Positions 9,701-21,940 of a stretch of 64,000 bases of DNA are shown one piece after another (within the stretch, counting starts at the first letter, position 1; each line of letters begins with the position of its first letter). A program made the position numbers and the translations under genes. Source of the DNA: Cinclus cinclus (taxonomy: Eukaryota > Chordata > Aves > Passeriformes > Cinclidae); contig NW_026912215.1 in NCBI RefSeq assembly GCF_963662255.1, positions 620,001 through 684,000 on the forward strand. The letters are read 5' to 3'. A model generated the notes under the pieces. That model searched no databases, had not been told where the DNA came from, and saw only the letters and a program-made list of their open reading frames with translations.

Positions 9701-12700
9701 CGGCAAGCAGGCGTGCCAGACCGCCTACATTCTGCACTCTGGCAGCCTAGTTGCCAGCTTTCGGCAGCTGCTGTCCTAGCAAGGAAGCTCAGGGAGTCAA
9801 AGCCAGTGCCGGGCGGCACCTTTCTGCTTTGCCCGCCTAAGCGGCGCCACGCTCCCTCGGATACTGTGTCCTTTCCCTCTGCACTGCGTCTGCCGAGGTG
9901 CTCTGTGCCTCTCGGAGCAGAAGGGCAAAGGACAATGTTTTCCACAGCAGGGTAGAAACGGCATTGCTAGCAGGAAAGCTAGATGCCTTGGAACTGTCCC
10001 CTTAGCCCTTGCCACTCACTTCAGGCTCGTACGCTGAGCAGAACAGCCTGCTGTTCTGAAGCTTCGCTGGCTGGCGTTCGTGCCCAGACGCGATTTCCTT
10101 CCCAAGGAGGCGAAGCGCCGTCTACTTCTCGCACCGAGCACGCTGCTCCTGGCTGTCGCTTCTGCCGCAACGAGCTCGCTACGAGCACTTTTCTTCTCAA
10201 CCCTCTAGACCATTGCTTTCTGCTTTTCTTGTCTCGTGAATGGAGACGGAAAGCTTCTCGGCTACAATCTCGCCTAGAACAACTGCGGCTACACATTAAG
10301 CTCGCCCGGAACGCCCTGCTGAAACTTGCCTTCTGGCACCCCATTCGCGGGGCAGCCGTCTTTCTTCGGCCACCTGCCAAGTGGCCCCATATCGCCGCGC
10401 TCGTTGCACTCCGCTTGTCAGATTGGCTTCCCGTGGCGCTGATTTCAGCCTGGCCAAATACTCGCGCTGCGAAGAGCTGTCTCGCAGACAATCATGATCC
10501 AGCATAGAAATTTGTCCTGCAATGTTCCCCCCTCTTTTCCCGCATTGTGCTGCTCTGATGAATGCCTTGAGCATGGAACGACTTAAGCCAGCAAGTATTC
10601 CTCGCCGGCCACCTCTCGCTGTGCAAGAGGTATGCCGTGGACCCTTTGAACGCTGCCAAGCAAAAAGCAGAGCAGTGACCATAAAAGCGAGGAGAGAGCA
10701 TGCACGAAGCACACTAGTTCTGTCTAGTGCTTCCCGTGCAGAGAGGCGGCAAAGCTGAATGCCGTGCCAGAGCTTCACTTCTCGCTGGAGCACAGGAAGG
10801 CAAGAATGAAGAGGCAGAACACAGCCTTGGTTTCAGCAGCCTCCGGGACTGCAAAAGTTCAGCAATAGCTCTGTCAAAGCAGAACTCGGCTGAGAATGCT
10901 CTCGCAGCTTGGGAAAGTTAGGCGCAGCTGTTGACCAGCTCTGCCCGTGGCCACAGGCTTCTTCTTCCACCTTCGCTGTGGCAGAGCTTTTGCGGAGCAG
11001 AGAGGGCATTCTTCAAGGGCGTGTTTTCCAAGGTGCTGTGAAACAGAGCCTAGCACGCTGTCTCGCTGATACTGGCTTTCGGCAAGCAGGCGTGCCAGAC
11101 CGCCTACATTCTGCACTCTGGCAGCCTAGTTGCCAGCTTTCGGCAGCTGCTGTCCTAGCAAGGCAGCTCAGGGAGTCAAAGCCAGTGCCGGGCGGCACCT
11201 TTCTGCTTTGCCCGCCTACGCGGCGCCACGCTCCCTCGGATACTGTGTCCTTTCCCTCTGCACTGCGTCTGCCGAGGTGCTCTGTGCCTCTCGGAGCAGA
11301 AGGGCAAAGGACAATGTTTTCCACAGCAGGGTAGAAATGGCATTGCTAGCAGGAAAGCTAGATGCCTTGGCACTGTCCCCTTAGCCCTTGCCACTCACTT
11401 CAGGCTCGTACGCTGAGCAGAACAGCCTGCTGTTCTGAAGCTTCGCTGGCTGGCGTTCGTGCCCAGACGTGATTTCCTTTCCAAGGAGGCCAAGCGCCGT
11501 CTACTTCTCGCACCGAGCACGCTGCTCCTGGCTTTCGCTTCTGCCGCAACGAGCTCGCTACGAGCACTTTTCTTCTCAACCCTCTAGACCATTGCTTTCT
11601 GCTTTTCTTGTCTCGTGAATGGAGACGGAAAGCTTCTCGGCTACAATCTCGCCTAGAACAACTGCGGCTACACATTAAGCTCGCCCGCAACGCCCTGCTG
11701 AAACTTGCCTTCTGGCACCACATTCGCGGGGCAGCCGTCTTTCTTCGGCCACCTGCCAAGTGGCCCCATATCGCCGCGCTCGTTGCACTCCGCTTGTCAG
11801 ATTGGCTTCCCGTGGCGCTGATTTCAGCCTGGCCAAATACTCGCGCTGCGAAGAGCTGTCTCGCAGACAATCATGATCCAGCATAGAAATTTGTCCTGCA
11901 ATGTTCCCCCCTCTTTTCCCGCATTGTGCTGCTCTGATGAATGCCTTGAGCATGGAACGACTTAAGCCAGCAAGTATTCCTCGCCGGCCACCTCTCGCTG
12001 TGCAAGAGGTATGCCGTGGACCCTTGGAACGCTGCCAAGCAAAAAGCAGAGCAGTGACCATAAAAGCGAGGAGAGAGCATGCACGAAGCACACTAGTTCT
12101 GTCTAGTGCTTTCCGTGCAGAGAGGCGGCAAAGCTGAATGCCGTGCCAGAGCTTCACTTCTCGCTGGAGCACAGGAAGGCAAGAATGAAGAGGCAGAACA
12201 CAGCCTTGGTTTCAGCAGCCTCCGGGACTGCAAAAGTTCAGCAATAGCTCTGTCAAAGCAGAACTCGGCTGAGAATGCTCTCGCAGCTTGGGAAAGTTAG
12301 GCGCAGCTGTTGACCAGCTCTGCCCGTGGCCACAGGCTGCTTCTTCCACCTTCACTGTGGCAGAGCTTTTGCGGAGCAGAGACGGCATTCTTCAAGTGCG
12401 TGTTCTCCAGGGTGCTGTGAAACAGAGCCTAGCACGCTGTCTCGCTGATACTGGCTTTCGGCAAGCAGGCGTGCCAGACCGCCTACATTCTGCACTCTGG
12501 CAGCCTAGTTGCCAGCTTTCGGCAGCTGCTGTCCTAGCAAGGCAGCTCAGGGAGTCAAAGCCAGTGCCGGGCGGCACCTTTCTGCTTTGCCCGCCTAAGC
12601 GGCGCCACGCTCCCTCGGATACTGTGTCCTTTCCCTCTGCACTGCGTCTGCCGAGGTGCTCTGTGCCTCTCGGAGCAGAAGGGCAAAGGACATTGTTTTC

Positions 12701-13666
12701 CACAGCAGGGTAGAAATGGCATTGCTAGCAGGAAAGCTAGATGCCTTGGAACTGTCCCCTTAGCCCTTGCCACTCACTTCAGGCTCGTACGCTGAGCAGA
12801 ACAGCCTGCTGTTCTGAAGCTTCGCTGGCTGGCGTTCGTGCCCAGACGCGATTTCCTTCCCAAGGAGGCGAAGCGCCGTCTACTTCTCGCACCGAGCACG
12901 CTGCTCCTGGCTGTCGCTTCTGCCGCAACGAGCTCGCTACGAGCACTTTTCTTCTCAACCCTCTAGACCATTGCTTTCTGCTTTTCTTGTCTCGTGAATG
13001 GAGACGGAAAGCTTCTCGGCTACAATCTCGCCTAGAACAACTGCGGCTACACATTAAGCTCGCCCGGAACGCCCTGCTGAAACTTGCCTTCTGGCACCCC
13101 ATTCGCGGGGCAGCCGTCTTTCTTCGGCCACCTGCCAAGTGGCCCCATATCGCCGCGCTCGTTGCACTCCGCTTGTCAGATTGGCTTCCCGTGGCGCTGA
13201 TTTCAGCCTGGCCAAATACTCGCGCTGCGAAGAGCTGTCTCGCAGACAATCATGATCCAAAATAGAAATTTGTCCTGCAATGTTCCCCCCTCTTTTCCCC
13301 CATTGTGCTGCTCTGATGAATGCCTTGAGCATGGAACGACTTAAGCCAGCAAGTATTCCTCGCCGGCCACCTCTCGCTGTGCGAGAGGTATGCCGTGGAC
13401 CCTTTGAACGCTGCCAAGCAAAAAGCAGAGCAGTGACCATAAAAGCGAGGAGAGAGCATGCACGAAGCACACTAGTTCTGTCTAGTGCTTTCCGTGCAGA
13501 GAGGCGGCAAAGCTGAATGCCGTGCCAGAGCTTCACTTCTCGCTGGAGCACAGGAAGGCAAGAATGAAGAGGCAGAACACAGCCTTGGTTTCAGCAGCCT
13601 CCGGGACTGCAAAAGTTCAGCAATAGCTCTGTCAAAGCAGAACTCGGCTGAGAATGCTCTCGCAGC
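6772..13666. repeat. Mixed monomers, copies 5-9
   Basis: Five monomers without a clean internal period. Copy 5 resembles copy 0 in the CTCTCTGCC and ACATTG variants. Copy 6 has GCAGCGATCACG near 8756 where most copies read GCACCGAGCACG, a variant also found in copies 16 and 18. Copies 6 and 7 have AAACGG instead of AAATGG. Copy 7 is almost the same as copy 11, and the second halves of copies 8 and 12 agree, giving a faint four-monomer (5516 bp) echo. Copy 9 carries three private changes in 41 bp at 13260, 13261 and 13300. Confidence 0.85.
10909..12287. repeat. Divergent monomer copy 8 with broken long frame
   Basis: Copy 8 has the G/G/A linked triple and several private or rare changes: T at 11036, C at 11371 (shared with copies 21, 24, 27), T at 11470, T at 11480 and C at 11491. 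The 11470 change turns a CpG into TpG and creates a TGA at codon 37 of the longest plus-strand frame, which stays open in nearly every other copy. The break goes with no compensating change, as expected for non-coding DNA. Confidence 0.88.
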
Positions 13667-15045
13667 TTGGGAAAGTTAGGCGCAGCTGTTGACCAGCTCT
13701 GCCCGTGGCCACAGGCTGCTTCTTCCACCTTCACTGTGGCAGAGCTTTTGCGGAGCAGAGAGGGCATTCTTCAAGGGCGTGTTCTCCAAGGTGCTGTGAA
13801 ACAGAGCCTAGCACGCTGTCTCGCTGATCCTGGCTTTCGGCAAGCAGGCGTGCCAGACCGCCGACATTCTGCACTCTGGCAGCCTCGTTGCCAGCTTTCG
13901 GCAGCTGCTGCCCTAGCAAGGAAGGTCAGGGAGTCAAAGCCAGTGCCGGGCGGCACCTTTCTGCTTTGCCCGCCTAAGCGGCGCCACGCTCCCTCGGATA
14001 CTGTGTCCTTTCCCTCTGCACTGCGTCTGCCGAGGTGCTCTGTGCCTCTCGGAGCAGAAGGGCAAAGGACAATGTTTTCCACAGCAGGGTAGAAATGGCA
14101 TTGCTAGCAGGAAAGCTAGATGCCTTGGAACTGTCCCCTTAGCCCTTGCCACTCACTTCAGGCTCGTACGCTGAGCAGAACAGCCTGCTGTTCTGAAGCT
14201 TCGCTGGCTGGCGTTCGTGCCCAGACGCGATTTCCTTCCCAAGGAGGCGAAGCGCCGTCTACTTCTCGCACCGAGCACGCTGCTCCTGGCTTTCGCTTCT
14301 GCCGCAACGAACTCGCTACGAGCACTTTTCTTCTCAACCCTCTAGACCATTGCTTTCTGCTTTTCTTGTCTCGTGAATGGAGACGGAAAGCTTCTCGGCT
14401 ACAATCTCGCCTAGAACAACTGCGGCTACACATTAAGCTCGCCCGGAACGCCCTGCTGAAACTTGCCTTCTGGCACCACATTCGCGGGGCAGCCGTCTTT
14501 CTTCGGCCACCTGCCAAGTGGCCCCATATCGCCGCGCTCGTTGCACTCCGCTTGTCAGATTGGCTTCCCGTGGCGCTGATTTTAGTCTGGCCAAATACTA
14601 GCGCTGCGGAGAGCTGTCTCGCAGACAATCATGTTCCAGCATAGAAAATTGTCCTGCAATGTTCCCCCCTCTTTTCCCGCATTGTGCTGCTCTGATGAAT
14701 GCCTTGAGCATGGAACGACTTAAGCCAGCAAGTATTCCTCGCCGGCCACCTCTCGCTGTGCAAGAGGTATGCCGTGGACCCTTGGAACGCTGCCAAGCAA
14801 AAAGCAGAGCAGTGACCATAAAAGCGAGGAGAGAGCATGCACGAAGCACACTAGTTCTGTCTAGTGCTTCCCGTGCAGAGAGGCGGCAAAGCTGAATGCC
14901 GTGCCAGAGCTTCACTTCTCGCTGGAGCACAGGAAGGCAAGAATGAAGAGGCAGAACACAGCCTTGGTTTCAGCAGCCTCCGGGACTGCAAAAGTTCAGC
15001 AATAGCTCTGTCAAAGCAGAACTCGGCTGAGAATGCTCTCGCAGC
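13667..15045. repeat. Most divergent monomer, copy 10
   Basis: Copy 10 carries more private or rare changes than any other complete copy: G at 13863, C at 13886, C at 13911, A at 13922, G at 13925, A at 14311, and six changes within 66 bp (14583, 14586, 14600, 14609, 14634, 14648). Three of that last cluster recur in copy 20. G at 13863 also occurs in copies 19, 21, 24 and 27; C at 13911 also in 21, 24 and 27. The change at 14311 removes the outer pair of the short GCTCG hairpin. The length is still exactly 1379 bp. Confidence 0.88.
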
Positions 15046-18000
15046 TTGGGAAAGTTAGGCGCAGCTGTTGACCAGCTCTGCCCGTGGCCACAGGCTGCTT
15101 CTTCCACCTTCACTGTGGCAGAGCTTTTGCGGAGCAGAGACGGCATTCTTCAAGTGCGTGTTCTCCAGGGTGCTGTGAAACAGAGCCTAGCACGCTGTCT
15201 CGCTGATACTGGCTTTCGGCAAGCAGGCGTGCCAGACCGCCTACATTCTGCACTCTGGCAGCCTAGTTGCCAGCTTTCGGCAGCTGCTGTCCTAGCAAGG
15301 AAGCTCAGGGAGTCAAAGCCAGTGCCGGGCGGCACCTTTCTGCTTTGCCCGCCTAAGCGGCGCCACGCTCCCTCGGATACTGTGTCCTTTCCCTCTGCAC
15401 TGCGTCTGCCGAGGTGCTCTGTGCCTCTCGGAGCAGAAGGGCAAAGGACAATGTTTTCCACAGCAGGGTAGAAATGGCATTGCTAGCAGGAAAGCTAGAT
15501 GCCTTGGAACTGTCCCCTTAGCCCTTGCCACTCACTTCAGGCTCGTACGCTGAGCAGAACAGCCTGCTGTTCTGAAGCTTCGCTGGCTGGCGTTCGTGCC
15601 CAGACGCGATTTCCTTCCCAAGGAGGCGAAGCGCCGTCTACTTCTCGCACCGAGCACGCTGCTCCTGGCTGTCGCTTCTGCCGCAACGAGCTCGCTACGA
15701 GCACTTTTCTTCTCAACCCTCTAGACCATTGCTTTCTGCTTTTCTTGTCTCGTGAATGGAGACGGAAAGCTTCTCGGCTACAATCTCGCCTAGAACAACT
15801 GCGGCTACACATTAAGCTCGCCCGGAACGCCCTGCTGAAACTTGCCTTCTGGCACCCCATTCGCGGGGCAGCCGTCTTTCTTCGGCCACCTGCCAAGTGG
15901 CCCCATATCGCCGCGCTCGTTGCACTCCGCTTGTCAGATTGGCTTCCCGTGGCGCTGATTTCAGCCTGGCCAAATACTCGCGCTGCGAAGAGCTGTCTCG
16001 CAGACAATCATGATCCAGCATAGAAATTTGTCCTGCAATGTTCCCCCCTCTTTTCCCGCATTGTGCTGCTCTGATGAATGCCTTGAGCATGGAACGACTT
16101 AAGCCAGCAAGTATTCCTCGCCGGCCACCTCTCGCTGTGCAAGAGGTATGCCGTGGACCCTTTGAACGCTGCCAAGCAAAAAGCAGAGCAGTGACCATAA
16201 AAGCGAGGAGAGAGCATGCACGAAGCACACTAGTTCTGTCTAGTGCTTCCCGTGCAGAGAGGCGGCAAAGCTGAATGCCGTGCCAGAGCTTCACTTCTCG
16301 CTGGAGCACAGGAAGGCAAGAATGAAGAGGCAGAACACAGCCTTGGTTTCAGCAGCCTCCGGGACTGCAAAAGTTCAGCAATAGCTCTGTCAAAGCAGAA
16401 CTCGGCTGAGAATGCTCTCGCAGCTTGGGAAAGTTAGGCGCAGCTGTTGACCAGCTCTGCCCGTGGCCACAGGCTGCTTCTTCCACCTTCACTGTGGCAG
16501 AGCTTTTGCGGAGCAGAGACGGCATTCTTCAAGTGCGTGTTCTCCAGGGTGCTGTGAAACAGAGCCTAGCACGCTGTCTCGCTGATACTGGCTTTCGGCA
16601 AGCAGGCGTGCCAGACCGCCTACATTCTGCACTCTGGCAGCCTAGTTGCCAGCTTTCGGCAGCTGCTGTCCTAGCAAGGAAGCTCAGGGAGTCAAAGCCA
16701 GTGCCGGGCGGCACCTTTCTGCTTTGCCCGCCTAAGCGGCGCCACGCTCCCTCGGATACTGTGTCCTTTCCCTCTGCACTGCGTCTGCCGAGGTGCTCTG
16801 TGCCTCTCGGAGCAGAAGGGCAAAGGACAATGTTTTCCACAGCAGGGTAGAAATGGCATTGCTAGCAGGAAAGCTAGATGCCTTGGAACTGTCCCCTTAG
16901 CCCTTGCCACTCACTTCAGGCTCGTACGCTGAGCAGAACAGCCTGCTGTTCTGAAGCTTCGCTGGCTGGCGTTCGTGCCCAGACGCGATTTCCTTCCCAA
17001 GGAGGCGAAGCGCCGTCTACTTCTCGCACCGAGCACGCTGCTCCTGGCTTTCGCTTCTGCCGCAACGAGCTCGCTACGAGCACTTTTCTTCTCAACCCTC
17101 TAGACCATTGCTTTCTGCTTTTCTTGTCTCGTGAATGGAGACGGAAAGCTTCTCGGCTACAATCTCGCCTAGAACAACTGCGGCTACACATTAAGCTCGC
17201 CCGCAACGCCCTGCTGAAACTTGCCTTCTGGCACCACATTCGCGGGGCAGCCGTCTTTCTTCGGCCACCTGCCAAGTGGCCCCATATCGCCGCGCTCGTT
17301 GCACTCCGCTTGTCAGATTGGCTTCCCGTGGCGCTGATTTCAGCCTGGCCAAATACTCGCGCTGCGAAGAGCTGTCTCGCAGACAATCATGATCCAGCAT
17401 AGAAATTTGTCCTGCAATGTTCCCCCCTCTTTTCCCGCATTGTGCTGCTCTGATGAATGCCTTGAGCATGGAACGACTTAAGCCAGCAAGTATTCCTCGC
17501 CGGCCACCTCTCGCTGTGCAAGAGGTATGCCGTGGACCCTTGGAACGCTGCCAAGCAAAAAGCAGAGCAGTGACCATAAAAGCGAGGAGAGAGCATGCAC
17601 GGAGCACACTAGTTCTGTCTAGTGCTTTCCGTGCAGAGAGGCGGCAAAGCTGAATGACGTGCCAGAGCTTCACTTCTCGCTGGAGCACAGGAAGGCAAGA
17701 ATGAAGAGGCAGAACACAGCCTTGGTTTCAGCAGCCTCCGGGACTGCAAAAGTTCAGCAATAGCTCTGTCAAAGCAGAACTCGGCTGAGAATGCTCTCGC
17801 AGCTTGGGAAAGTTAGGCGCAGCTGTTGACCAGCTCTGCCCGTGGCCACAGGCTGCTTCTTCCACCTTCACTGTGGCAGAGCTTTTGCGGAGCAGAGACG
17901 GCATTCTTCAAGTGCGTGTTCTCCAGGGTGCTGTGAAACAGAGCCTAGCACGCTGTCTCGCTGATACTGGCTTTCGGCAAGCAGGCGTGCCAGACCGCCT

Positions 18001-21000
18001 ACATTCTGCACTCTGGCAGCCTAGTTGCCAGCTTTCGGCAGCTGCTGTCCTAGCAAGGCAGCTCAGGGAGTCAAAGCCAGTGCCGGGCGGCACCTTTCTG
18101 CTTTGCCCGCCTACGCGGCGCCACGCTCCCTCGGATACTGTGTCCTTTCCCTCTGCACTGCGTCTGCCGAGGTGCTCTGTGCCTCTCGGAGCAGAAGGGC
18201 AAAGGACATTGTTTTCCACAGCAGGGTAGAAATGGCATTGCTAGCAGGAAAGCTAGATGCCTTGGAACTGTCCCCTTAGCCCTTGCCACTCACTTCAGGC
18301 TCGTACGCTGAGCAGAACAGCCTGCTGTTCTGAAGCTTCGCTGGCTGGCGTTCGTGCCCAGACGCGATTTCCTTCCCAAGGAGGCGAAGCGCCGTCTACT
18401 TCTCGCACCGAGCACGCTGCTCCTGGCTGTCGCTTCTGCCGCAACGAGCTCGCTACGAGCACTTTTCTTCTCAACCCTCTAGACCATTGCTTTCTGCTTT
18501 TCTTGTCTCGTGAATGGAGACGGAAAGCTTCTCGGCTACAATCTCGCCTAGAACAACTGCGGCTACACATTAAGCTCGCCCGCAACGCCCTGCTGAAACT
18601 TGCCTTCTGGCACCACATTCGCGGGGCAGCCGTCTTTCTTCGGCCACCTGCCAAGTGGCCCCATATCGCCGCGCTCGTTGCACTCCGCTTGTCAGATTGG
18701 CTTCCCGTGGCGCTGATTTCAGCCTGGCCAAATACTCGCGCTGCGAAGAGCTGTCTCGCAGACAATCATGATCCAGCATAGAAATTTGTCCTGCAATGTT
18801 CCCCCCTCTTTTCCCGCATTGTGCTGCTCTGATGAATGCCTTGAGCATGGAACGACTTAAGCCAGCAAGTATTCCTCGCCGGCCACCTCTCGCTGTGCGA
18901 GAGGTATGCCGTGGACCCTTGGAACGCTGCCAAGCAAAAAGCAGAGCAGTGACCATAAAAGCGAGGAGAGAGCATGCACGAAGCACACTAGTTCTGTCTA
19001 GTGCTTTCCGTGCAGAGAGGCGGCAAAGCTGAATGCCGTGCCAGAGCTTCACTTCTCGCTGGAGCACAGGAAGGCAAGAATGAAGAGGCAGAACACAGCC
19101 TTGGTTTCAGCAGCCTCCGGGACTGCAAAAGTTCAGCAATAGCTCTGTCAAAGCAGAACTCGGCTGAGAATGCTCTCGCAGCTTGGGAAAGTTAGGCGCA
19201 GCTGTTGACCAGCTCTGCCCGTGGCCACAGGCTGCTTCTTCCACCTTCACTGTGGCAGAGCTTTTGCGGAGCAGAGACGGCATTCTTCAAGTGCGTGTTC
19301 TCCAGGGTGCTGTGAAACAGAGCCTAGCACGCTGTCTCGCTGATACTGGCTTTCGGCAAGCAGGCGTGCCAGACCGCCTACATTCTGCACTCTGGCAGCC
19401 TAGTTGCCAGCTTTCGGCAGCTGCTGTCCTAGCAAGGCAGCTCAGGGAGTCAAAGCCAGTGCCGGGCGGCACCTTTCTGCTTTGCCCGCCTAAGCGGCGC
19501 CACGCTCCCTCGGATACTGTGTCCTTTCCCTCTGCACTGCGTCTGCCGAGGTGCTCTCTGCCTCTCGGAGCAGAAGGGCAAAGGACATTGTTTTCCACAG
19601 CAGGGTAGAAATGGCATTGCTAGCAGGAAAGCTAGATGCCTTGGAACTGTCCCCTTAGCCCTTGCCACTCACTTCAGGCTCGTACGCTGAGCAGAACAGC
19701 CTGCTGTTCTGAAGCTTCGCTGGCTGGCGTTCGTGCCCAGACGCGATTTCCTTCCCAAGGAGGCGAAGCGCCGTCTACTTCTCGCACCGAGCACGCTGCT
19801 CCTGGCTGTCGCTTCTGCCGCAACGAGCTCGCTACGAGCACTTTTCTTCTCAACCCTCTAGACCATTGCTTTCTGCTTTTCTTGTCTCGTGAATGGAGAC
19901 GGAAAGCTTCTCGGCTACAATCTCGCCTAGAACAACTGCGGCTACACATTAAGCTCGCCCGCAACGCCCTGCTGAAACTTGCCTTCTGGCACCACATTCG
20001 CGGGGCAGCCGTCTTTCTTCGGCCACCTGCCAAGTGGCCCCATATCGCCGCGCTCGTTGCACTCCGCTTGTCAGATTGGCTTCCCGTGGCGCTGATTTCA
20101 GCCTGGCCAAATACTCGCGCTGCGAAGAGCTGTCTCGCAGACAATCATGATCCAGCATAGAAATTTGTCCTGCAATGTTCCCCCCTCTTTTCCCGCATTG
20201 TGCTGCTCTGATGAATGCCTTGAGCATGGAACGACTTAAGCCAGCAAGTATTCCTCGCCGGCCACCTCTCGCTGTGCGAGAGGTATGCCGTGGACCCTTG
20301 GAACGCTGCCAAGCAAAAAGCAGAGCAGTGACCATAAAAGCGAGGAGAGAGCATGCACGAAGCACACTAGTTCTGTCTAGTGCTTCCCGTGCAGAGAGGC
20401 GGCAAAGCTGAATGCCGTGCCAGAGCTTCACTTCTCGCTGGAGCACAGGAAGGCAAGAATGAAGAGGCAGAACACAGCCTTGGTTTCAGCAGCCTCCGGG
20501 ACTGCAAAAGTTCAGCAATAGCTCTGTCAAAGCAGAACTCGGCTGAGAATGCTCTCGCAGCTTGGGAAAGTTAGGCGCAGCTGTTGACCAGCTCTGCCCG
20601 TGGCCACAGGCTGCTTCTTCCACCTTCACTGTGGCAGAGCTTTTGCGGAGCAGAGACGGCATTCTTCAAGTGCGTGTTCTCCAGGGTGCTGTGAAACAGA
20701 GCCTAGCACGCTGTCTCGCTGATACTGGCTTTCGGCAAGCAGGCGTGCCAGACCGCCTACATTCTGCACTCTGGCAGCCTAGTTGCCAGCTTTCGGCAGC
20801 TGCTGTCCTAGCAAGGCAGCTCAGGGAGTCAAAGCCAGTGCCGGGCGGCACCTTTCTGCTTTGCCCGCCTAAGCGGCGCCACGCTCCCTCGGATACTGTG
20901 TCCTTTCCCTCTGCACTGCGTCTGCCGAGGTGCTCTGTGCCTCTCGGAGCAGAAGGGCAAAGGACAATGTTTTCCACAGCAGGGTAGAAATGGCATTGCT

Positions 21001-21940
21001 AGCAGGAAAGCTAGATGCCTTGGAACTGTCCCCTTAGCCCTTGCCACTCACTTCAGGCTCGTACGCTGAGCAGAACAGCCTGCTGTTCTGAAGCTTCGCT
21101 GGCTGGCGTTCGTGCCCAGACGCGATTTCCTTCCCAAGGAGGCGAAGCGCCGTCTACTTCTCGCACCGAGCACGCTGCTCCTGGCTGTCGCTTCTGCCGC
21201 AACGAGCTCGCTACGAGCACTTTTCTTCTCAACCCTCTAGACCATTGCTTTCTGCTTTTCTTGTCTCGTGAATGGAGACGGAAAGCTTCTCGGCTACAAT
21301 CTCGCCTAGAACAACTGCGGCTACACATTAAGCTCGCCCGCAACGCCCTGCTGAAACTTGCCTTCTGGCACCACATTCGCGGGGCAGCCGTCTTTCTTCG
21401 GCCACCTGCCAAGTGGCCCCATATCGCCGCGCTCGTTGCACTCCGCTTGTCAGATTGGCTTCCCGTGGCGCTGATTTCAGCCTGGCCAAATACTCGCGCT
21501 GCGAAGAGCTGTCTCGCAGACAATCATGATCCAGCATAGAAATTTGTCCTGCAATGTTCCCCCCTCTTTTCCCGCATTGTGCTGCTCTGATGAATGCCTT
21601 GAGCATGGAACGACTTAAGCCAGCAAGTATTCCTCGCCGGCCACCTCTCGCTGTGCAAGAGGTATGCCGTGGACCCTTGGAACGCTGCCAAGCAAAAAGC
21701 AGAGCAGTGACCATAAAAGCGAGGAGAGAGCATGCACGAAGCACACTAGTTCTGTCTAGTGCTTTCCGTGCAGAGAGGCGGCAAAGCTGAATGCCGTGCC
21801 AGAGCTTCACTTCTCGCTGGAGCACAGGAAGGCAAGAATGAAGAGGCAGAACACAGCCTTGGTTTCAGCAGCCTCCGGGACTGCAAAAGTTCAGCAATAG
21901 CTCTGTCAAAGCAGAACTCGGCTGAGAATGCTCTCGCAGC
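15046..21940. repeat. Mixed monomers, copies 11-15
   Basis: Copies 11 and 12 share their first halves (CCTAAGCGG, AAGGAAGCTC). Copy 12 has two private changes, ACGGAGC near 17601 and GAATGACG near 17654. From copy 12 rightward the CACCACATT variant replaces CACCCCATT, and copies 12-18 carry CCCGCAACG where copies 0, 1, 3-7 and 9-11 have CCCGGAACG. Copies 13 and 14 share ACATTG and GTGCGAGAGG. The shift in variant frequency along the array suggests local spread of variants rather than mixing across the whole window. Confidence 0.85.
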
